Positions 58,487-64,000 of a stretch of DNA of 64,000 bases are shown in pieces. How positions within the stretch are numbered: the stretch's first letter is position 1; each line of letters opens with the position of its first letter. Under the pieces are notes generated by a model. It saw only the letters and a list, made by a program, of their open reading frames with translations. It had not been told where the DNA came from and did not search any database. Origin of the DNA: Priapulus caudatus (taxonomy: Eukaryota; Priapulida; Priapulimorpha; Priapulimorphida; Priapulidae); NCBI RefSeq assembly GCF_000485595.1, contig NW_014577311.1, positions 106,686 through 170,685 of the forward strand. The letters are read 5' to 3'. A program made the translations under genes and the position numbers.

Positions 58487-59077
58487 GTAGCTTTTGATGA
58501 ATGTAATAATTACATATTTTCTTGTGCATAACAACTAGGCATAGTCACCTTAGCTCTGCCTGTAGGTGTGGTGCTATGGTGACATTTTGCAACACACATA
58601 CTGTACAGTACGAAGAGCACTTAATATTTTTCTACTATTGCGGTGCAATATTTGTTACGTGTTCATGTCCATAATGATGTAATGCAACGACTTCTCTAGA
58701 AACAAAATGTGCATCTAAAAATCAGTTGCACCTTGAGAATAGAATATAACATGTAAAATAACATATATATAATACATTATAACAACGTACCATAATTATT
58801 ATTCTCAGCAGAATATAACCCGTATACATATAAGTTTTATCCAAGTGAGTTCAGCTCCTGTACCAAAGGAAGTTACTAAAGAGTTATAAATAGCCTTCTT
58901 AACAGCAACAAGGATTCCACACTTGCAGTTACAATCATTTCAATAAATATTAAAGTTTATATCGGGAAAACACCTTGGATGAAACAGAGTGCTCCAATTT
59001 AGATGCATTGCAATCCTGTAATCCCAAAGCAATCGAAATTAAACGTCCAGCAGTAGAAAGTCGTACGTGTAAATCTG

Positions 59078-59796
59078 GCTGGGTTTACACTATCGACTTT
59101 ATGCAGGCAACTAGGCGGTTTTTCTTCTTTCTACCAACATCTCTATATATGTTGAAAGCGATCCGTTATCAACCGCGAGGCGGCAAACGTTTCAACATAT
59201 GACCCGGCGTGTGGCTCATAGGGTCTATGTCCCCCAGGGTACTGCCGGAACGTACCCTGGCCCGGTCCGGTATACCGGAACGTACCCTGGTAACTATTTG
59301 ATATGGTTAGGGTTAGGGTTAGGGAGTAGGCGTAGGCAACTCCCTAGACTCGTTAGTGGAGTAGGCGAGGTACGGTCCGGCATATTAGATAGTACCAGGG
59401 TACGTTCCGGTGTGCCAGACCGTACCCAGGGTACGTTCCGGCAGTACCCTGGAGGACATAAACCCTCTCAGCCGTAGTGTGCACATGAGGCGACTCGGAT
59501 ACGCATTTTTCCATGTATTCCATGCTGCCAGCATGGCGCCTAAAGCACAAACGTGCTCTCCCCCTAGGTGGACAGACACACCTCCTAATTGCTGTTCTAC
59601 GAGTGGCCAGCATGGCAAAAACCTATACAATTCAGCAATACCGAGTTGGGCAAATAGAATATGTTCTAATCGTCCAACCAGTTGTTAGTAAACAGTTGCT
59701 CACGCGACTTTTGCGTTTACACTGCCGCTTGTACAACTGCAAAGTTCGTATAATTCGCCAATTTCACTGCATAAAGTCGGTAGTGTAAACCCAGCT
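59078..59796. mobile_element. AGCTGGGTTTACACT MITE interrupted by another element
   Basis: The left end GCTGGGTTTACACTATCGAC and right end complement close at 59796, followed by TAA. The inner part contains the inverted-repeat element 59213-59473, so this MITE was split by a later insertion. Confidence 0.7.
59213..59473. mobile_element. GGGTCTATGTCCCC element, inverted copy of 10765-11326
   Basis: Ends GGCTCATAGGGTCTATG and (opposite strand) GGCTGAGAGGGTTTATG, with the same GGTACG/CGTACC blocks and GGTTAGGGTTAGGGTTAGGG core. It is nested in the MITE 59078-59796. Flanking duplication is not clear. Confidence 0.75.
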
Positions 59797-59837
59797 TAAT
59801 ACAATGTTTAATGTGTAATAAACGTGTAATTTGCACA

Positions 59838-59873
59838 CCCATGCACACACGTACGTACGTACACACGCACGTA

Positions 59874-59909
<36 letters not shown>

Positions 59910-59920
59910 CACACACACAT
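59838..59920. repeat. (ACGC/ACGT)n microsatellite
   Basis: GTACGTACGT and CACGCACGCACG runs before the assembly gap. Confidence 0.9.
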
Positions 59921-59997
59921 TACTCAGTATTAAATGAGCAAATAAAAAACAGATCAGTGTCACAATATTATTTACAGTCAGATTAACTAATGGCATA

Positions 59998-60490
59998 NNN
60001 NNNNNNNNNNNNNNNNNNNNNNNNNNNNNNNNNNNNNNNNNNNNNNNNNNNNNNNNNNNNNNNNNNNNNNNNNNNNNNNNNNNNNNNNNNNNNNNNNNNN
60101 NNNNNNNNNNNNNNNNNNNNNNNNNNNNNNNNNNNNNNNNNNNNNNNNNNNNNNNNNNNNNNNNNNNNNNNNNNNNNNNNNNNNNNNNNNNNNNNNNNNN
60201 NNNNNNNNNNNNNNNNNNNNNNNNNNNNNNNNNNNNNNNNNNNNNNNNNNNNNNNNNNNNNNNNNNNNNNNNNNNNNNNNNNNNNNNNNNNNNNNNNNNN
60301 NNNNNNNNNNNNNNNNNNNNNNNNNNNNNNNNNNNNNNNNNNNNNNNNNNNNNNNNNNNNNNNNNNNNNNNNNNNNNNNNNNNNNNNNNNNNNNNNNNNN
60401 NNNNNNNNNNNNNNNNNNNNNNNNNNNNNNNNNNNNNNNNNNNNNNNNNNNNNNNNNNNNNNNNNNNNNNNNNNNNNNNNNNNNNNNNNN
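59998..60490. other. Assembly gap (493 N)
   Basis: Unresolved bases. CA-type repeat borders the gap on the right, so it probably hides more of the same array. Long frames reported across it are meaningless. Confidence 0.99.
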
Positions 60491-60511
60491 ACACACACAC
60501 ACACACACACA

Positions 60512-60550
<39 letters not shown>

Positions 60551-60975
60551 ACACACACACAGACGTTCACGCACACGTACACACACGTACAAGCACATGT
60601 ACAAACACGTACACGCACACGTACACACACGTACACTACATGCACACATACACACACGTACGCACACGTACACGTGTGCGTGTACGTGTGTGTACGTGTG
60701 CGTGTACGTGTGTACATGCACACGTACACACACATACACAAACACGTACACACACACATGTACACGTACACGCACACGTACACGCACACGTACACACACG
60801 TACACGTACACGTACACACACGTACACGCACACGCACACGCACACACACGTACACGCACACTCACACACAAACGCGCAAACACATGTACACACCCACACG
60901 CACGCACGCACACGTACACACCCACACGCACGCACAAACGCGCACGCACACATGCACACACGCACACGCACGAAT
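60491..60975. repeat. CA/CACGTA compound microsatellite
   Basis: Long array of ACACAC and CACACGTACA units. All His/Thr/Val/Cys frames on both strands derive from it. Confidence 0.97.
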
Positions 60976-61033
60976 GGACGCAAAACCGAACACATACATG
61001 TATACGCTTCAAGAGCGTATATAAAGTGAATAC

Positions 61034-61132
61034 ATAATTTAAATTATATATATATTGATATATATATATATATATATACTATATATATATATTATATATA
61101 TGTATATTATAATTATTATATATATATATAAA
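61034..61132. repeat. AT-rich (TA)n tract
   Basis: Several TATATATATA runs, partly self-complementary. Confidence 0.9.
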
Positions 61133-61296
61133 CAGTGTAGTTAAACAGTGTAATCAAAAATGGAAATATAAGCTTGTTTACTGCAAATATTTCTTTCTGT
61201 AAGTAAGATTTCGCAGTCACCATGGAGTGCTGAACATGACCGTCATCGTCCCTGGTTGATGCTTAAGTCAGAGATGGTATGTTGGCAATCAAACAC

Positions 61297-61325
61297 GTGC
61301 GCGCGCACGCACGCACGCACGCACA
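61297..61325. repeat. (GCAC)n microsatellite
   Basis: CGCGCACGCACGCACGCAC run. Confidence 0.85.
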
Positions 61326-61605
61326 TATATGTACCTCGGGTACATATCTGTAGACTGTATAGTACCTGATACGACAACAACCCCTTGAGCACAAATATGC
61401 TGGTCTTAAAAGTGTCGACTTATGCAAGTTTTACTGTACTTTCTATTTCATGCAAACAAGTGACAGATCCAGGGGGCAGGAGACACCCACCCCCCACATT
61501 TTTGAACAAACACGTACATAGAAGCAAATATCATGTACAATTGTACATGATCTTTGATAGAAGCGAGTGGCCTTGTCGGTCTGTGCCCCCTTTTTTTATC
61601 AAAAC

Positions 61606-61694
61606 TGGACTCGGACTCGGACTCGGACTCGGGTGGTGTGGACTCGGACTCGAACTCGGGTGGCGCGGACTCGGACTCGGACTCGGACTCGGGG
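61606..61694. repeat. (GACTCG)n hexanucleotide repeat
   Basis: Runs of GGACTCGGACTCG with GGTG-containing interruptions. All three plus frames give Arg-Thr, Leu-Gly or Asp-Ser type dipeptides, so it is not coding evidence. Confidence 0.92.
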
Positions 61695-62011
61695 GTGCGG
61701 ACTCGACTACAACACTGATGTGATAGTGATAACTAGAGCACGTATATCTGCGTAGATGATACATATATGCTACATATGCTCTGGTATAACATTACCTATC
61801 GATACGACCATAAGAACGGCCGTAGATATATACACAGTGTTGTTTGCATCTAAAGAACGACGGTCGGTAGTACACACACGATAGATACCATATATTATCA
61901 TCCGTGCGAGTACTGCATTGCCCGGTTGTGTAAAACGTCACGCGTTTTGCCACTTGATGACGTTTATGTGTGGATGTGACGTAGTTCACCAGCATGGTCG
62001 GAAAGTGAGCG

Positions 62012-62175
62012 ATGGAAAAAGACACCGAAGCCATTTTACGACGAACATTGAGTGATATAGGCTCCGAATTAAAACAGAATGAAGGTTCACCGATAGTTCT
62101 TAACACAGTCTACCTCACGGATGCAGAGGTTGAAGGAGAATGTATCGACTGGCTGCTGCAATACCTTCGGCAAAA
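62012..62175 (+). CDS. First coding exon of an unrecognised gene
   Basis: From ATG 62012 the frame codes 54 residues and two bases, then meets a good splice donor (AA/GTAAGG at 62176). The peptide begins MEKDTEAILRRTLSDIGSEL, looks helical and acidic, and continues with SPIVLNTVYLTDAEVEGE and CIDWLLQYLRQ. Composition is protein-like, with no repeats or biased runs. An ATG 18 bp upstream is closed at once by TGA, which supports the chosen start. I do not recognise the family. Downstream exons are not found before the window ends. The minus-strand frame over the same region is less protein-like. Confidence 0.45.
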
Positions 62176-62179
62176 GTAA

Positions 62180-62770
62180 GGACCATATGATCGCATCCCC
62201 TCTGTCAACATTGAACACACTGTCACTTATCTGTAAACTGTACTGTACTTTTCTACCTGTTTTCAACTTGCTTATCTGTTCCGTGTGGGTATCATTTGAC
62301 GAAGCAACGTGATTACAGATGCTTGTGCATCTTGAGATTCTGTATTGCTGCTACATTTCCTAAGCGTACGTACTTTGGTGTCAGTATAAGGTATTATGTG
62401 TATACAGTATAACTGGAACTGGGTAGGGGCGTTTTTTGGTGAGACAGACACTAGCCTGTGCCAAATAGTAATACTATTTATATACACCTGATGTTCATAG
62501 CGATTTACATGAACACTGAGGGATGAGAAAGTTTGCATGTATCATTAAATTTTGCACACATATAATGTATGTTGTAGCTCATACAATCATACATCACTGA
62601 GTCTGTAGTCTGTACTTGGTCTTGATCTTGATCTTGATATGATACACCGACACTAACCAATTCTGGCGTGGGGTCGGCAGGAGTCGAGAGAGGGCACAGG
62701 CACTTGGAGCGTTTCAATAAAATATAATGCTAAATAAATATGAAATCTATTTACTATATATACCAAAGTC
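62180..62770. other. Putative first intron or spacer, nothing else recognised
   Basis: Sequence following the 62012 exon. No second exon with a matching phase could be assigned. Confidence 0.35.
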
Positions 62771-62774
62771 TTAA

Positions 62775-63681
62775 TGTTTCTCTAGGCCTACTCTCTTTCT
62801 CCTATTATTGCCGACAATTTCCTGTAAATGCCATCCAAATGCTCATCTGCAACACATGCTGGCTGCCGCACGCTAGCTGCTGCACACTGACACATCAATA
62901 TATAGCAGGTAGGAAAGCGTGAGCACTGCCAAAATTTGCTCGACGCTCGCTTGATTTCACACGAATACAACACAAATATTCAACCATTCTACTCCATCTT
63001 TGTTTCTATTTGAAGGACAGTGTTCACTTCTTATACAAACATAGTGTCTGTGTTCGTAACCGAGCTGTGTCACGTGAAATCACACAAAGCCTGACGAAAT
63101 TCTCGCGTTCGCTCCCGTTGCGCAGTTTATGTAAATGGCTCTCGGAATCAGGAAACACCTACCGGCGCTCTTCGTGACCTCATTTTTACGCCGCAACGCT
63201 GTAACGTTTTTGCAACGCTCTACTGGTGGCTTTGACGAGGCTCGTACGGGAGTTGGAAAGCAGCGTGGTAGTTTCCCAAAATGCAGTGCGCCGCCTATAG
63301 CCCTGTACTTGCAGCCATTTACATAAACTGCGCAACGGGAGCAAACGCGAGAATTTCGGCAGGCTTTGTGTGATTTCGCGTGACACAGCTCAGTTACGAT
63401 CACAGACAGTACTGTATGTTTTTATAACAAGTGAACACTGTCCTTCAAATAGAAACAAAGATGGAGTAGAATGGTTGAATATTTGTGTTGTATTCGTGTG
63501 AAATCAAGCGAGCGTCGAGCGAATTTTTTGGCAGCACGCTTTCCTACCTGCTATATATTTATGTGTCAGTGTGCAGCAGCTAGTGTGCGGCAGCCAGCGT
63601 GTGTTGCAGATGAGCATTTGGACGGCATTTACAGGAAATTGTCGGCAATAATAGGTAAAAGAGAGTAGGCCTAGAGAAACA
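62775..63681. mobile_element. TTAA-flanked long foldback element
   Basis: Arms of about 365 bp (left to 63138, right from 63315) are inverted copies around a 176-bp spacer. The tip is TGTTTCTCTAGGCCTACTCTC (20 bases shown without the last C: TGTTTCTCTAGGCCTACTCT). TTAA lies at both borders (62771-62774 and 63682-63685). Both arms contain the frame with CQCAAASVRQPACVADEHLD; because the arms are copies, this is no independent support for coding. Confidence 0.8.
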
Positions 63682-63685
63682 TTAA

Positions 63686-64000
63686 AGCCGCAATATGCAC
63701 ATCCAAATGCTAATTTCTCCAGTACTAGACTAGCAAATACTTCGTGGCATGCATAATCACACTACCTTATGACAAAATAAACTCTAGTTCCTCCCATTTC
63801 ACTGCGCGTTTGCTTAATACCCACAAGAAAGAGGTGCGAAATCTGGCAATCTGGCGCCAACGCCGAATTGTTTGCCAAACAATTTAGCCCTGAATCGGTT
63901 AGGTGACGTCACATGTTGTTACGGGTTGCACCCGCTGTACGGTTGCTTGGCAGAACAACGCGAACGTGTCAACAACATCGGAGAATTTAAACAACATTGG
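63686..64000. mobile_element. TTAA-flanked element, family B copy 2 (cut by window end)
   Basis: Starts AGCCGCAATATGCACATCC after the TTAA at 63682-63685. It then follows the copy at 27786-28275 through GCTAATTTCTCCAGTACTAG, GTTTGCTTAA and GTGACGTCACATG. The right end lies beyond the window. It shares its left TTAA with the foldback 62775-63681. Confidence 0.8.

Noticed and set aside
59808-61037. Long reading frames on both strands across the gap and CA-repeat array
   Set aside because: They consist of undefined residues plus His/Thr or Cys/Val dipeptide repeats generated by CA/TG microsatellite sequence.
62788-63668. Similar ORFs on opposite strands (SVRQPACVADEHLD), as possible conserved gene pair
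   Set aside because: They are the two arms of one foldback element, so similarity reflects duplication, not selection on protein.

Overview
This window is nuclear DNA from an animal, most likely a marine invertebrate. The genes are intron-rich with GT/AG junctions, the proteins are animal orthologues (including a motile-cilium factor), and TTAGGG-type telomere-like repeats and many short inverted-repeat transposons are present. The sequence alone does not fix the phylum. There is one assembly gap (59998-60490).

Genes, left to right: SMCO4 (+, 1280-1450) and CFAP298 (+, 1618-2712) lie head to tail only 167 bp apart. DPH1 (-, 8842-4148; first exon not found) makes the first, radical-SAM step of diphthamide synthesis on eEF2. 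RNF185 (+, 12189-18705, five exons) is an ER membrane RING ubiquitin ligase. GPATCH3 (-, 25265-21122, eight exons) is a G-patch protein. A class I myosin of the MYO1C/MYO1H type (+, 35090-57463, 22 coding exons, 1025 residues) fills the centre right. A single exon of an unrecognised gene starts at 62012. Exon phases join without a frameshift in all five multi-exon or complete models, so these genes look intact. They are ordinary housekeeping and cytoskeletal genes with no evident pathway link between them.

Mobile DNA: introns and spacers are crowded with non-autonomous inverted-repeat elements, and for many the target-site duplication (TSD) is readable. They include TTAA-flanked elements (20410-20997, 39382-39980, 27786-28275, 62775-63681, 63686-end), TAA-flanked PIF/Harbinger-like MITEs (6323-6493, 14562-14787, 59078-59796), an 8-bp-TSD hAT-like MITE nested inside another element (10972-11295 in 10765-11326), and elements with 8-9 bp TSDs and telomere-like cores (11379-11612, 12468-12671). 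A 646-bp foldback with a 9-bp TSD lies at 12842-13487. A 2.3-kb palindrome (46391-48707) in a myosin intron carries part of an uncharacterised cysteine-rich repeat protein.

The most interesting signal is a family of six near-perfect palindromes sharing the tip TCARGAG and a 5-bp TSD of the form TNNNR. They range from a bare 32-bp hairpin to a 772-bp foldback (16640-17411, 22816-22856, 31254-31293, 32560-33164, 34731-34762, 37244-37282). Neither the tips nor the TSD length fits a transposon superfamily I can name, so this may be an undescribed foldback system. Its transposase is not in this window.
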